The notes beneath the pieces were generated by a model. It did not search any database. It was not told the origin of the DNA and saw only the letters and a program-made list of their open reading frames with translations. From NCBI RefSeq assembly GCF_038405225.1, contig NZ_CP151657.1, positions 3,818,961 through 3,882,960 on the forward strand: a DNA stretch of 64,000 nt. The letters are read 5' to 3'. A program made the translations under genes and the position numbers. This document shows positions 1 to 9,460 of the stretch, piece by piece. Numbering within the stretch: the stretch's first letter is position 1; every line of letters starts with the position of its first letter. The DNA is from Arthrobacter citreus. GTDB lineage: Bacteria > Actinomycetota > Actinomycetes > Actinomycetales > Micrococcaceae.

Positions 1-869
1 AGGACGGTGTCCTTGGCCACGAGCACCCCTTCCTCGTACCGGTTGGCGGCAACAAACACGTTTTGTGCGGTTGGCAGGGCCGCGGTAACGACGACGGCGA
101 ACAACAGATGCCCTTCCATCCCCAGGACAAACCGGGCAAGCAGGTACGCCAGGACCGGCTGCAGCAGCAGCTTGAAGGCCGAGGCGAGCACTACGTCGGC
201 GCGTCTCCCGCCGTCGGCCTGCAGGAGCCGGGAGCCCACCAGCGAAATCCCGAAGGCCAGCAGCATGGCCGGCACGGCCGCGCCGCCGATCAGGGTGACC
301 GGTTCGAGGATGATGACCGGAAGCTTCAGCCCGGTGGCGGCCAGGAACAGCCCGATCAGGGTGCCGATGATGATGGGATTGCGCAGGACCTGGCCCGCGA
401 AAGTCCGCAGCGAGGTGCGCTGCCCGCTGGTGGCGGAATCCAGGAGCATCAGGTACATCGGAGTGAAGATGGCCATCTGGAAAATCAGGACCGGCGCAAT
501 GAAGGCCGCGTCTCCGAGGACGTACACCGCAATCGGCAGCCCAAGGTTGGCTCCGTTGACCAGGGAGGATGACATGGCCGAAATGAGCAGTTCGGGCAGC
601 GGGCGGCGCAGCCACCATCGCGTGCACAGCACAAAGGCGCCTGCCGTCACGAAGGCGCTGGCACCGGCCACCAGCAGCGGCAGCGAAAACACGGTGTGCA
701 GGTCAGCGTCGCTCATGGTGACCAGCAGCAGGGCGGGCGAGGCAACGAAGAAGGCAAGCCTGCTCAGGACCGTCTGGGCGTTTGCCCCCAGCACTCCCAA
801 CCTGCCGATCAGATAACCGACAAGGATGATGATCCAGACAACCGTAAATCCGGTCAGTACCCCCAGCAC
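1..869 (-). CDS. AEC family (auxin efflux carrier-like) transporter, 3' end cut by window edge
   Basis: Reading the minus strand from a GTG at 869 gives an open frame of 289 codons running off the left edge. The protein is strongly hydrophobic, with about eight or more membrane segments. It has the AEC pattern: an N-terminal VLGVLTGFTVVWIIILVGYL segment, a central S-LVNGANLGLPIA stretch with the conserved Asn/Gly/Pro, and a C-terminal ALPTAQNVFVAA motif. AEC proteins are about 300-320 aa, so only the last one or two dozen residues are missing. The start is forced: a TAG stop lies in frame three codons upstream of the GTG. There is no obvious ribosome binding site. AEC proteins export small organic anions such as malate or malonate; the substrate cannot be told here. 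Confidence 0.85.
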   Translation of the reverse strand, partial: MLGVLTGFTVVWIIILVGYLIGRLGVLGANAQTVLSRLAFFVASPALLLVTMSDADLHTVFSLPLLVAGASAFVTAGAFVLCTRWWLRRPLPELLISAMSSSLVNGANLGLPIAVYVLGDAAFIAPVLIFQMAIFTPMYLMLLDSATSGQRTSLRTFAGQVLRNPIIIGTLIGLFLAATGLKLPVIILEPVTLIGGAAVPAMLLAFGISLVGSRLLQADGGRRADVVLASAFKLLLQPVLAYLLARFVLGMEGHLLFAVVVTAALPTAQNVFVAANRYEEGVLVAKDTV

Positions 870-1008
870 AGCGAACTACAAAAGGGAGCCGGCGGCGGAG
901 ATCCGGCGGATCTCGGACGGCGGCATGGCAGGCAGGGGAAGTGTGTGGCTCATCGCCGCCAGTCTACGGGCAGCTCGGGACCCGGCGAAAAGCAGCGCCG
1001 TAACATGC

Positions 1009-1045
1009 AAAAAGCCCCGGAATCCAGCGGATTCTCGGGGCTTTT
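1009..1045 (-). terminator. Rho-independent terminator after tRNA-Gly
   Basis: Inverted repeat (AAAGCCCCG-A-ATCC against GGAT-T-CGGGGCTTT) with a T run on the minus strand, starting 8 bases past the tRNA 3' end. It most likely ends the tRNA-Gly transcript. Confidence 0.8.
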
Positions 1046-1052
1046 CTACCTG

Positions 1053-1123
1053 AGCGGGCGACGGGAATCGAACCCGCGTATCAAGCTTGGGAAGCTAGCG
1101 CTCTACCATTGAGCTACGCCCGC
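1053..1123 (-). tRNA. tRNA-Gly (CCC anticodon)
   Basis: The minus strand folds as a tRNA. The acceptor arm is GCGGGCG/CGCCCGC, the D arm GCTC...GAGC, the anticodon loop TTCCCAA gives anticodon CCC, and the T loop is GGTTCGATTCC. The discriminator base is T and CCA is not encoded. One T-T mismatch is present in the anticodon stem. Confidence 0.95.
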
Positions 1124-1173
1124 AGAGCCGGGGTTCCCCGGCACAGAGAACCACTTTACATGTAACTCCGGCC

Positions 1174-1497
1174 TCACTCGAATTCGCCTTGCAGGCCTTT
1201 GCCGGCGCTGTCTCCGCCGCCGTCACTGCCGGCCTGGCCCGGGCCATTTTCGCCGGCCTGCCGGGCACGGTCCACCAAATCCCGCCACCTGCCCTGCACG
1301 CAGTGCTCAGGCAGCGTGACCGCCGCTTGGCCCACCTGGATTTCATACACAAACCGGTCAGGACCGCCCGGCTGCTGCGGCGGCGGATTCTGCAGCAGCG
1401 GCAGCCATTCCTGCTCCGCTTCCTCGGAACTCACCTGGGTGCTCCAGACCCTGGTGAGGCCGGCAAATCCGCCGGTGCGGACCACCACGATCCTCAC
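1174..1497 (-). CDS. Emfourin-type protease inhibitor
   Basis: A 107-aa protein that begins with the emfourin hallmark, a short beta strand followed by RTGGFAGL near residues 7-14. Emfourin of Serratia is a proteinaceous inhibitor encoded next to the M4 protease protealysin and blocks it. Here the GTG start overlaps the TGA stop of the upstream M4 protease gene (GTGA), so the pair is translationally coupled. The last 25 or so residues are Gly/Ser-rich and look disordered. No signal peptide is visible. That it inhibits the neighbouring protease is inferred from family and gene order. Confidence 0.85.
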   Translation of the reverse strand: MRIVVVRTGGFAGLTRVWSTQVSSEEAEQEWLPLLQNPPPQQPGGPDRFVYEIQVGQAAVTLPEHCVQGRWRDLVDRARQAGENGPGQAGSDGGGDSAGKGLQGEFE

Positions 1498-2537
1498 GGC
1501 AGCACACCTGTCGCTTTCCAGGCAGCAGCAACCGCGGCGTATTCATCTCCCGTGGTGCCGTAGCGCTTTCCGGCAGCTGCCAGGGTTCCAGCGGCAAACC
1601 GGGTGAAGGTGCAGTCCACCGGGAGGTCCTGCTCGGTGATGGTGTCGTACCACATCTGCCCGGCGCGCTCCCAGGCGAAATTGCCCAGCGTTGTGGCCGC
1701 GAGGTAGAAGGCATGGTTGGGGATGCCGGAGTTGATGTGGACCCCGCCGTTGTCCGCCGCGGTGGAAACGTAGCCGTCCATCGTGGCGGGCTGCGGATCC
1801 TTGCCCAGCACGTCGTCGTCGTACGCCGTCCCGGGAGCCTTCAGGGAGCGGATGGCGGTGCCGGACACCTGGTCCGTGAACAGCCCGGCGCCCACCAGCC
1901 ACGAGGCTTTCGCTGCTTCCTGGCGCAGCAGCTTCTGTTCGGTGAGGACACCGAAGACGTCCGACACCGACTCATTCAGGGCCCCGGCCTGGCCCTGGTA
2001 CTCGAAGCGCGACGTGTACTGGATGACGCCGTGCGTCAGCTCGTGGGCGATGACCGTCAGCGACTTCGTGAACCGCTGGAACACCTCGCCGTCGCCGTCT
2101 CCGCAGACCATGCGCTCGCCGTTCCAGAAGGCGTTGTCATACTCGCGCCCATAGTGGACGGTGGCCGCGAGTACACCGCCGGCGCCGTCCACGGAGGCCC
2201 TGCCATAGATGTCCCGGAAGAGGGCGTGGGTTGCTCCCAGCCCCTCGTAGGCTTCATCCACCGCGTCGTCCCGGGTTGGTTCATCGCCCTCCGCCCGGGC
2301 CAGGGTGCCGGGCAGGGTTTCAGTTCCGCCGGCGTCGGACACCTCGCGCCGCAGGGAAGGGGCCACGGCGTTGCCCTGGGGCGGGGCGGGGAACTCCCTG
2401 GCCTGGGAACGTGCCTGCTCCAGTGGAGGCAGCTCAACCAAGGCCCGCCGGGCTGCCTCCGCCGCCTTGCTGAAGCTGGTTCCCTGCTGTTCGGCGATGC
2501 GGGCCAGCAGGTAAGGGGGAACTATCGAACAGATCAT
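1494..2537 (-). CDS. Protealysin-like M4 family metalloprotease
   Basis: A zinc metalloprotease precursor of 347 aa. The N-terminus CSIVPPYLL is the short propeptide signature of protealysin-type M4 enzymes, which lack the long thermolysin propeptide and a signal peptide. Catalytic features are HELTH at about residues 165-169, the third zinc ligand in ALNESVSD about 20 residues later, and the HINSGIPNHAF motif in the C-terminal domain carrying the catalytic His. The ATG at 2537 was chosen over an in-frame one at 2582 because GGAGGT lies 5 bases before it and the propeptide signature follows directly. It forms an operon with the overlapping emfourin gene. Confidence 0.92.
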   Translation of the reverse strand: MICSIVPPYLLARIAEQQGTSFSKAAEAARRALVELPPLEQARSQAREFPAPPQGNAVAPSLRREVSDAGGTETLPGTLARAEGDEPTRDDAVDEAYEGLGATHALFRDIYGRASVDGAGGVLAATVHYGREYDNAFWNGERMVCGDGDGEVFQRFTKSLTVIAHELTHGVIQYTSRFEYQGQAGALNESVSDVFGVLTEQKLLRQEAAKASWLVGAGLFTDQVSGTAIRSLKAPGTAYDDDVLGKDPQPATMDGYVSTAADNGGVHINSGIPNHAFYLAATTLGNFAWERAGQMWYDTITEQDLPVDCTFTRFAAGTLAAAGKRYGTTGDEYAAVAAAWKATGVLP

Positions 2538-2645
2538 GCGTGACCTCCGAAAGCCGGGCTCAGGCAGGAGCGGAAAGCGCACCTGTGGCCTCAGCCTAAA
2601 GCCCCCTCCCGACAGTGCAAGGGGAGGAGGCCAAAGCGCCCCGGA

Positions 2646-3179
2646 CTAGGGTGCCTGCGGGTCCGTGGCTTCGCCGGAAGCATCCGCTGACTGGGCGGCT
2701 GCCGCCTGGTTGGCTGCCGCCTGGTCATAGGCGGCCACGATGGCTGCCACACCCTCGGGGCCCAGCTCCAGGCCCATGTCGCTGCCCGGGTTGATGGCCA
2801 GCCCGTACCCCTGCGCAATGCTGCGCAGCGTGGCTTCGCCACCGGCCTTAACCATGACGGGCGCCTGCTCCCTGATCTGGGCGGGCACGCGGGCGGCGGT
2901 GGTAAAGGTGGCGGCGACGGCGGAGTCCCCCTCCGGTGCCTTCAGAACGAGGGCCTGGAAGGAGGAGGGATCCTGCTCGTCCTGGAGGCGTCCGACGCTC
3001 AGCAGCTCCGATTCGCAGATCCGTGCCACCAGTTCCTGGCTGCTGATCCGTCCCTCTTTGCCGGCCACAATTGCTTCCTCGAGGGCTGCTGCCCCCTCCG
3101 GGTCCCGGTACTGGGTCTGTCCCGGCGCGGAGTTGTCCTGCGGGCCGCCGGTGACGTCTGTGCTGTCGGTGTTCTCCAT
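2646..3179 (-). CDS. SseB-like domain protein
   Basis: A 177-aa soluble acidic protein with the SseB N-terminal fold pattern. It has an ALEEAIVAGKEGRIS helix, a strand containing ALVLKAPEGDSAVA, and a repeated two-strand stretch ending in GYGLAINPGSDMGLELGPEG, which is typical of the family. The first 25 residues and the Ala/Gln-rich C-terminus look disordered. The start ATG follows AAGGAGAGACCC. SseB proteins in actinobacteria have no settled function. It stands alone: the protease gene downstream on the same strand has its own ribosome binding site after a 108-bp gap. Confidence 0.75.
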   Translation of the reverse strand: MENTDSTDVTGGPQDNSAPGQTQYRDPEGAAALEEAIVAGKEGRISSQELVARICESELLSVGRLQDEQDPSSFQALVLKAPEGDSAVAATFTTAARVPAQIREQAPVMVKAGGEATLRSIAQGYGLAINPGSDMGLELGPEGVAAIVAAYDQAAANQAAAAQSADASGEATDPQAP

Positions 3180-3375
3180 GGGTCTCTCCTTAGGAATGCT
3201 GCAGCGAAAGTCCGGCTGCGTGGGAATTTGTGTAAACGCGTTAAGTCCAGCGGCAAGTTTGGCACAGTGGCAGGGGGGTGTTTCAAGCGCAGGCGAACAC
3301 AGGGATGCCGGGGGAGGGTTACCGTAGGAGCGTCCGGACCGCCAGTAAACAACGGAAACTGAACACGGAGCACCG

Positions 3376-4230
3376 ATGAGCGTCAGCAGGAACACCCGCA
3401 GCCTTGAAGCGGGTATTGAGCGGGACTTCACCGACAAAATGAGCTACGGCTCCTACCTTGCACTGGATGACCTGCTGGGGGCACAGCATCCCGTCAGCAG
3501 CCCGGAGCACCACGATGAAATGCTGTTCATCATCCAGCACCAAACGTCGGAGCTGTGGTTGAAGCTGGTCCTGCACGAACTGCGGGCGGTGCGCGCCAAG
3601 CTGGCCGGCGATGACCTGCGCGCGGCGATGAAGGGCATTGCCCGGATCAAGCACATCCAGCGCTCGCTGACGGAGCAATGGTCCGTGCTGGCCACCCTGA
3701 CGCCGTCGGAGTACGCGGAGTTCCGCGCGGACCTGGGCGCATCCAGCGGCTTCCAGTCCTATCAGTACCGCGCCGTGGAGTTCCTGCTGGGAAACAAGAA
3801 CGCGGCCATGGTGAAGGTGTTCGCCGCGGATCCGGCGGCCGAGGCACTGCTCACCGAGCTGCTGGAGCAAACCAGCATTTACGACGAATTCATCCGCTTC
3901 CTGCACCGGCGCGGATACGCGGTTCCCGAGGAGCTGCTGACCCGGGATGTCACCCAGGCCCACGTTGCGAGTGAGGCACTGATGCGTGTTTACCAACACG
4001 TTTACGAGAACGCGTCCGAGCACTGGGACATTTATGAGGCATGCGAGGAGCTCGTGGATCTCGAGGACAACTTCCAGCTGTGGCGCTTCCGGCACCTGAA
4101 AACCGTGGAGCGCACCATTGGTTTCAAGCGGGGAACCGGCGGATCTTCAGGCGCTTCCTTCCTCCAGCGCGCACTGGAACTGACGTTTTTCCCCGAGCTG
4201 TACGCGGTCCGGACGGAAATCGGCCGGTAG
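3376..4230 (+). CDS. kynA: Tryptophan 2,3-dioxygenase
   Basis: A haem enzyme that opens the indole ring of L-tryptophan to N-formylkynurenine, the first step of the kynurenine route. The 284-aa protein shows [13 protein letters not shown], the substrate-pocket stretch [32 protein letters not shown], and the C-terminal [12 protein letters not shown] loop that closes over the substrate. Length is normal for the family. The ATG follows GGAGCACCG. No kynB or kynU is next to it in this window, so the rest of the pathway must lie elsewhere or be absent. Confidence 0.95.
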   Translation: MSVSRNTRSLEAGIERDFTDKMSYGSYLALDDLLGAQHPVSSPEHHDEMLFIIQHQTSELWLKLVLHELRAVRAKLAGDDLRAAMKGIARIKHIQRSLTEQWSVLATLTPSEYAEFRADLGASSGFQSYQYRAVEFLLGNKNAAMVKVFAADPAAEALLTELLEQTSIYDEFIRFLHRRGYAVPEELLTRDVTQAHVASEALMRVYQHVYENASEHWDIYEACEELVDLEDNFQLWRFRHLKTVERTIGFKRGTGGSSGASFLQRALELTFFPELYAVRTEIGR

Positions 4231-4282
4231 CCCGGGCGTTGGGACGCCGGCCCCAGCGGGCGGGCGTCCCGCGGCGATGCGC

Positions 4283-4288
4283 TATTTT
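4283..4288 (+). promoter_or_regulatory. Candidate -10 box for leaderless dcd
   Basis: TATTTT lies exactly six bases before the GTG start, which would place transcription initiation at or next to the start codon. No convincing -35 was seen. Confidence 0.45.
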
Positions 4289-4294
4289 TAGAAG

Positions 4295-4870
4295 GTGCTG
4301 ATTTCTGACCGCGACATCCGAACCGAAATTGCCGACAAGCGGATCGTTCTTGATCCCTACGACCCCGGAATGGTCCAGCCATCCAGCGTGGACGTGCGCA
4401 TTGACCGGTTTTTCCGGCTTTTCGACAACCACAAGTACGCGCACATCGACCCGTCCCTGGACCAGCCGGACCTGACGCGGCTGGTGGAGGTTGACCCCGA
4501 TGAGCCGTTCATCCTGCATCCGGGCGAATTTGTGCTCGGCTCCACCTACGAGACCGTGACCCTGCCGGACGACATCGCCGCGAGGCTGGAGGGTAAATCG
4601 TCTCTGGGCCGCCTCGGACTGCTGACGCACTCCACGGCCGGATTTATTGATCCCGGGTTCTCCGGTCACGTCACTTTGGAACTGTCCAACATGGCGACGC
4701 TGCCGATCAAGCTGTGGCCCGGTTCCAAGATTGGCCAGCTGTGCTTCTTCCGGCTGACTTCTCCGGCGGAGTTCGCCTATGGCTCCGGCCAGTACGGCAA
4801 CCGCTACCAGGGACAGCGCGGCCCGACGGCGTCGCGCAGCCACCTGAACTTCCACCGCACCACGGTCTAG
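4295..4870 (+). CDS. dcd: dCTP deaminase, dUMP-forming type
   Basis: It converts dCTP to dUMP for thymidylate synthesis. The 191-aa sequence has the active-site block [18 protein letters not shown] followed by [14 protein letters not shown], and the C-terminal [14 protein letters not shown] lid. The [14 protein letters not shown] version matches the bifunctional deaminase-diphosphatase of mycobacteria rather than the E. coli HVTAHRIDPGW type, hence the dUMP-forming call. It starts with GTG directly after a TATTTT-N6 element, suggesting a leaderless mRNA. It is a single gene, convergent with the permease that follows. Confidence 0.93.
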   Translation: MLISDRDIRTEIADKRIVLDPYDPGMVQPSSVDVRIDRFFRLFDNHKYAHIDPSLDQPDLTRLVEVDPDEPFILHPGEFVLGSTYETVTLPDDIAARLEGKSSLGRLGLLTHSTAGFIDPGFSGHVTLELSNMATLPIKLWPGSKIGQLCFFRLTSPAEFAYGSGQYGNRYQGQRGPTASRSHLNFHRTTV

Positions 4871-4875
4871 GCCCG

Positions 4876-6240
4876 TTAGACCTCCGGGACCACGGCGCGC
4901 GGCGTCTTGTCCGGTGACCGGACGGGCAGCAGGGCCAGCAGGCCCAGCAGCAGGACCAGCAGGATGCCCAGGATGCCGTAACGCTGGGCGCCGAAGATGC
5001 TGATGAACACCGCAAACAGGGCCGGTGCCAGGAAGCTCACGGCGCGTCCGGTGGTGGCGTAGAGCCCAAACAGCTCAGCTTCCTCGCCTTCCGGCGCGAG
5101 CCGGGAGAGGAAGGCCCTCGACGCGGACTGCGCCGGCCCCACAAACAGGCACAGCAGCAGGCCGAAAACCCAGAAGGTGGTGTCGCCGGACCACTGGATT
5201 CCCAGGAAGTCCACGTTGTCAGGCCCGCACACGGCAATGACGCTGCCGGAGATGAGCAGCCCGATCAGCGAGAAGACAATGACCTTCTTCGGCCCGGCCA
5301 GGTCATCAAGGAATCCGCCGGCGATCGCGCCGGCCGCGGCCACCACGTTGCCGAAGATCGCAAACACGATGATCTGGCTCATTGGCCAGTCGAAGGTTCC
5401 GCCGGCAATCACGCCGCCAAAGGTGAAGACCGCGGCCAGGCCGTCACGGAAAATTGCACTGGCCAACAGGAACCACACCGTGTGCGGGCTGGTCTTGAAA
5501 ATGGCCTTGACGCGGCGGAAGAGCAGTCCGTAGGACGCAAGGAAGCCAATTCCGGCCGCCCGCTGCTGCCGGGGAACCTCGGGAACGGCGAACAGCACCG
5601 GCAGCGCAAACACTGCCAGCCAGACCGCTGAAAAGACGGCGACCGCACGGATGTTCAGGCCGTCCTCCGACGTCACGCCAAACCACCCGACGTCGGGGTT
5701 GATGAAACCGACAAGCACCGCCGCCAGCGCGGCGATTCCGCCCACGTACCCCATGCCCCAGCCGAAACCGCTGACCCTCCCGACGTTGGCCGGCGTGGAA
5801 ATCTGCGACAGCATGGCGTTGTAGTTCACGCCCGCGAATTCGCTGAAGACGTTGCCCAGCGCGATCAGGCCCACCCCCAGGAGCAGGAATTCCGGCCGGG
5901 GGAAAACAAAGAAGCACAGGGCGGTCGCCAGGCATATCAGTCCCGTATTGATCCCCAGCCACATCTTCCGCCGCCCGCCGGCGTCCGAACGCTGACCGAC
6001 AACGGGTGCCAGCACTGCCACGACGACGCCGGCCAGCGCAACACCGTAACCCAGGACGGAGGATGCATGGGCCTCTCCGCCAAAACTCTCCGATGTCAGG
6101 TACACGGTGAAGACGAAAGTGGTCATGACCGCGTTGAACGCAGCGGATCCCCAGTCCCAGGACGCCCAGGCCAGGACTTGCCGTTTCCGGATGGGCGGCG
6201 CCTCGGCGGAGGAGCTGGAAGTTCGTGTGTTGGAGACCAT
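4876..6240 (-). CDS. UMF1-type major facilitator superfamily transporter
   Basis: A 454-aa membrane protein with about 12 hydrophobic segments. The start WASWDWGSAAFNAVMTTFVFTVY is the signature of the UMF1/Atg22-like branch of the MFS. The loop GQRSDAGGRRKMWL between segments 2 and 3 is the MFS motif A. Substrates of bacterial UMF1 members are not established. The ATG at 6240 is preferred over an upstream in-frame one because TAGCAT sits seven bases before it and no ribosome binding site is present, which fits a leaderless message. It is divergent from the Mrp operon. Confidence 0.85.
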   Translation of the reverse strand: MVSNTRTSSSSAEAPPIRKRQVLAWASWDWGSAAFNAVMTTFVFTVYLTSESFGGEAHASSVLGYGVALAGVVVAVLAPVVGQRSDAGGRRKMWLGINTGLICLATALCFFVFPRPEFLLLGVGLIALGNVFSEFAGVNYNAMLSQISTPANVGRVSGFGWGMGYVGGIAALAAVLVGFINPDVGWFGVTSEDGLNIRAVAVFSAVWLAVFALPVLFAVPEVPRQQRAAGIGFLASYGLLFRRVKAIFKTSPHTVWFLLASAIFRDGLAAVFTFGGVIAGGTFDWPMSQIIVFAIFGNVVAAAGAIAGGFLDDLAGPKKVIVFSLIGLLISGSVIAVCGPDNVDFLGIQWSGDTTFWVFGLLLCLFVGPAQSASRAFLSRLAPEGEEAELFGLYATTGRAVSFLAPALFAVFISIFGAQRYGILGILLVLLLGLLALLPVRSPDKTPRAVVPEV

Positions 6241-6247
6241 AGGCCAG

Positions 6248-6253
6248 ATGCTA
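6248..6253 (-). promoter_or_regulatory. Candidate -10 box for the UMF1 transporter gene
   Basis: TAGCAT on the minus strand, seven bases before the ATG at 6240, consistent with a leaderless transcript. Confidence 0.4.
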
Positions 6254-6451
6254 TCCCGCGTGCGGGTATAGCAGGGCACCAACAGGACAACGGCAGGTCC
6301 GGCGCGCCGGTGCCGTCGGGCTGTGAGGGCCGCCCGATGCGACTTCGCTGTATGCCATGGGTAGAATGGATTGACGCCCTCTGACCACCATCTTGATAAC
6401 TACAGCTGTACCTGCAGCTGGAAGAATGTCAAAAAAAGCTCGGGAGATCTA

Positions 6452-9400
6452 GTGCTAGTTGTGCTCACCGTTTTGTTTACGGTGGCATTGGTGGCGCCCT
6501 TATTGTTCCGCAGGATCGGCCGGTCGGCGTTCTACGTCCTTGCCGCCGTCCCCGCTGCAGCCTTTGTTTGGCTGCTGGTCACGTTCCCCCGGTACACAGG
6601 TGCCGACCAGACGCTGGCCTCGGGCGCTCCCAACGCCCCGCCGTCCGTGATTATCCCCTGGGTTCCTGATCTCCGCGTGGAGCTGGCTTTCCGGATGGAT
6701 ACGTTGGCCGCGGTCCTTTCCATCCTTATCCTCGGCGTCGGTTCGCTGGTTCTCTTTTACTGCGCCCGGTATTTCCGGCCCGGCGACACCCAGATGGGCG
6801 CCTTCGGTTCCCAGCTGCTGGCCTTTGCCGCAGCCATGTTCGGCCTGGTGACCGCGGATGACCTGATCCTGCTGTTCATCTTCTGGGAACTGACCACAGT
6901 CCTCTCCTACCTGCTGATCGGTTATTCGGCGCACCGCCTCTCCGCCCGCCGTGCCGCACTGCAGGCATTAATCGTCACCACTTTCGGCGGCCTGACGATG
7001 CTCGTGGGCATGGTCCTGATCGGAGACACCGCAGGGACCCTGCGGATCTCAGAGATCCTGGCCATGGCTCCGCAGCTGCTGGAACGCGGCGCCGTCGTGG
7101 ACGTGGCCATTGTGCTGATGCTGATCGGCGCGGTGTCCAAATCGGCACTGCTCCCGTTCCACTTCTGGCTGCCCGCCGCCATGGCTGCCCCCACCCCCGT
7201 GAGCGCCTATCTGCACGCCGCGGCCATGGTCAAGGCCGGCATCTACCTGGTGGCCCGCCTCGCCCCCGGCTTCTCCGAGTCCGCGTACTGGCACGCCGTC
7301 GTGCTGATCCTGGGCCTGTCCACCATGCTGCTGGGCGGCTGGCGCGCACTGCGCCAGTATGACCTGAAACTGATCCTGGCGTACGGGACCGTCAGCCAGC
7401 TCGGTTTCCTGACCCTGGTGGTGGGACTGGGCAACCGGGAAGCCGCCGTTGCCGGTCTCGGGCTGCTGCTGGCGCACGGTTTCTTCAAGGCGACGCTGTT
7501 CCTGGTGGTGGGCATCGTTGACCACCAGTCGGGAACCCGCGACATCCGGAAACTGTCGGGGATCCACCGGTCCTCGCCGCAGCTGTTTATCGTGGGTCTC
7601 ATTGGCGCCGCTTCCATGGCCGGTGTTCCGCCGCTGCTCGGATTCGTGGCCAAGGAATCCGTGTACGAGACCTTTGTCCACTACGCCGAGAAGCAGGGAA
7701 CCGCAGGAGCTGCGGTTCTGCTGGCCGGCGTCGTTATCGGTTCCATCCTGACCTTTGCCTACAGTGCCCGCTTTGTCTGGGGCGGCTTTGCCACCAAGGC
7801 CAACTGCCAGCCCACCCCCTTCAAGCGCGTGCCGTGGTCATTCCTCGCGGCGCCGGGCATCCTCGCGGTCGTCAGCGTGATCTTCGGCCTGTGGCCGGCT
7901 CCGCTGGACGCTGCCATTGTTTCCTATGCGGATTTGTACCCCGCCGACGGCGATCCCACGCACCTGGCTTTGTGGCACGGCTTCACCACCGCGCTGCTGC
8001 TGACGGTCATCACCATTGGGATGGGGCTGCTGCTCTTCTGGCAGCGCCTCGGCGTGGAGCGCGTGCAGGCGCGGTTCACCGCCCCGCTGGATGCCGAGCG
8101 CTCCTACCGCGGGATCATCGGTGTGCTCGACGACGTCGCGGTCTGGGTTACCGGCCGCACGCAGCGCGGTTCGCTGATGTTCTACCTGTTCGTCATTCTC
8201 TCCGTGGCTGTCGTGACACCGCTGTTTGCGCTCATCGTGCGGGACGCACCTCTGCCTGATCAGTTCCACTGGTTCGACTCGCCGCTGCAGGTGGTGATCG
8301 CCGTCGGGATCATCCTGGGTGCACTGGCCGCAGCCCGCGCCAACAAGCGCTTCCTCGCAGTGCTCATGGTCAGCGTCACCGGTTACGGAATCGCCCTGAT
8401 CTTCGCCCTGCAGGGCGCCCCGGACCTGGCCCTGACCCAGATGCTGGTCGAAACCATCGTCCTCGTGGCCTTTGTCCTGGCGCTGCGTTCCCTGCCGGCA
8501 CGGCTGTGGAAGCGTGAACCGGCCGGACACCGGATGCTGCGGGCCATACTGGGCATCGCCTTCGGTGCCACCATGGTCATGATTGCCATGACCGCCATGG
8601 CGTCGCGTGTCGCCGAGCCGATATCGCTGGCCTTCCCCGACCTTGCCTACGAGGTGGGCGGCGGCGCCAACATCGTCAACGTGACCCTCGTCGACATCCG
8701 CGCGTGGGACACCTTCGGTGAAATCTCCGTGCTGGCAATGGCCGCCACCGGTGTCGCGTCGCTGATCTTCGTGCGCGGACGCGGCGACAAACGCCGACGC
8801 GCGGAAGGTGTTGCCACCGGCTCCGTGGACCGCGGACGCGAGCACTTTGCGTCCTCCGGCCGCCAGGAAGCCACCCTGGCCCTGGCCCGCAAGTTCTCCA
8901 GCGTCAGCCGCGATGCCTGGCTGGTGGCCGGGCGCACCCTCGCACCGGAACGGCGGTCGATCATCTTTGAGGTGATCACGCGCCTGCTGTTCCACTCGGT
9001 CATTCTGTTCTCGATCTACCTGCTGCTGGCCGGCCACAACATGCCCGGCGGCGGTTTCGCCGGCGGACTCATGGCCGGGCTCGCCCTCACCATCCGCTAC
9101 CTCGCCGGAGGCCGGTTTGAACTGGCCGAGGCAAGCCCCGTCAGCGCGGGCCTGCTGCTCGGCGGCGGACTGGGACTGGCCGGGCTGTCGGCCGCTGCGC
9201 CGCTGTTCTTCGGCGGGCAGGTCCTGCAGAGCGCCATTATCAAGTTCACCTGGCCCATCTTCGGTGAGATCAAGTTCGTCACGTCCACCATTTTCGACAT
9301 TGGCGTGTACCTCGTGGTGGTGGGACTGGTGCTGGATGTCCTGCGCAGCCTGGGCTCCGAAATTGATGAACGCAGCGAAGGCGGGTCCTCCAGCGAGGAG

Positions 9401-9460
9401 GAAACGCTGGAACCTGAACCCGAGATAACCGCCCGAGAAGAGGAGGAGGTAGCCCGATGA
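6452..9460 (+). CDS. mrpA: Mrp Na+/H+ antiporter, fused subunits A and B
   Basis: The largest subunit of a multi-gene cation/proton antiporter (1002 aa). Residues roughly 120-420 carry the complex-I-like proton channel domain, with LLPFHFWLPAAMAAPTPVSA and LAYGTVSQLGF stretches. From about residue 834 the sequence changes to an MnhB/MrpB domain (LLFHSVILFSIYLLLAGHN, PGGGFAGGLMAGLAL), so MrpB is fused to the C-terminus and no separate mrpB exists in the operon. The tail is acidic. The GTG at 6452 is chosen because GGGAG precedes it by five bases and the hydrophobic first helix follows at once; the frame extends further upstream without another credible start. It overlaps the next gene by ATGA. 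Confidence 0.92.
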   Translation: MLVVLTVLFTVALVAPLLFRRIGRSAFYVLAAVPAAAFVWLLVTFPRYTGADQTLASGAPNAPPSVIIPWVPDLRVELAFRMDTLAAVLSILILGVGSLVLFYCARYFRPGDTQMGAFGSQLLAFAAAMFGLVTADDLILLFIFWELTTVLSYLLIGYSAHRLSARRAALQALIVTTFGGLTMLVGMVLIGDTAGTLRISEILAMAPQLLERGAVVDVAIVLMLIGAVSKSALLPFHFWLPAAMAAPTPVSAYLHAAAMVKAGIYLVARLAPGFSESAYWHAVVLILGLSTMLLGGWRALRQYDLKLILAYGTVSQLGFLTLVVGLGNREAAVAGLGLLLAHGFFKATLFLVVGIVDHQSGTRDIRKLSGIHRSSPQLFIVGLIGAASMAGVPPLLGFVAKESVYETFVHYAEKQGTAGAAVLLAGVVIGSILTFAYSARFVWGGFATKANCQPTPFKRVPWSFLAAPGILAVVSVIFGLWPAPLDAAIVSYADLYPADGDPTHLALWHGFTTALLLTVITIGMGLLLFWQRLGVERVQARFTAPLDAERSYRGIIGVLDDVAVWVTGRTQRGSLMFYLFVILSVAVVTPLFALIVRDAPLPDQFHWFDSPLQVVIAVGIILGALAAARANKRFLAVLMVSVTGYGIALIFALQGAPDLALTQMLVETIVLVAFVLALRSLPARLWKREPAGHRMLRAILGIAFGATMVMIAMTAMASRVAEPISLAFPDLAYEVGGGANIVNVTLVDIRAWDTFGEISVLAMAATGVASLIFVRGRGDKRRRAEGVATGSVDRGREHFASSGRQEATLALARKFSSVSRDAWLVAGRTLAPERRSIIFEVITRLLFHSVILFSIYLLLAGHNMPGGGFAGGLMAGLALTIRYLAGGRFELAEASPVSAGLLLGGGLGLAGLSAAAPLFFGGQVLQSAIIKFTWPIFGEIKFVTSTIFDIGVYLVVVGLVLDVLRSLGSEIDERSEGGSSSEEETLEPEPEITAREEEEVAR

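Noticed and set aside
7838..9037. 399-codon minus-strand frame opposite mrpA
   Set aside because: His/Gln/Gly-rich shadow of a membrane protein gene; no credible product.
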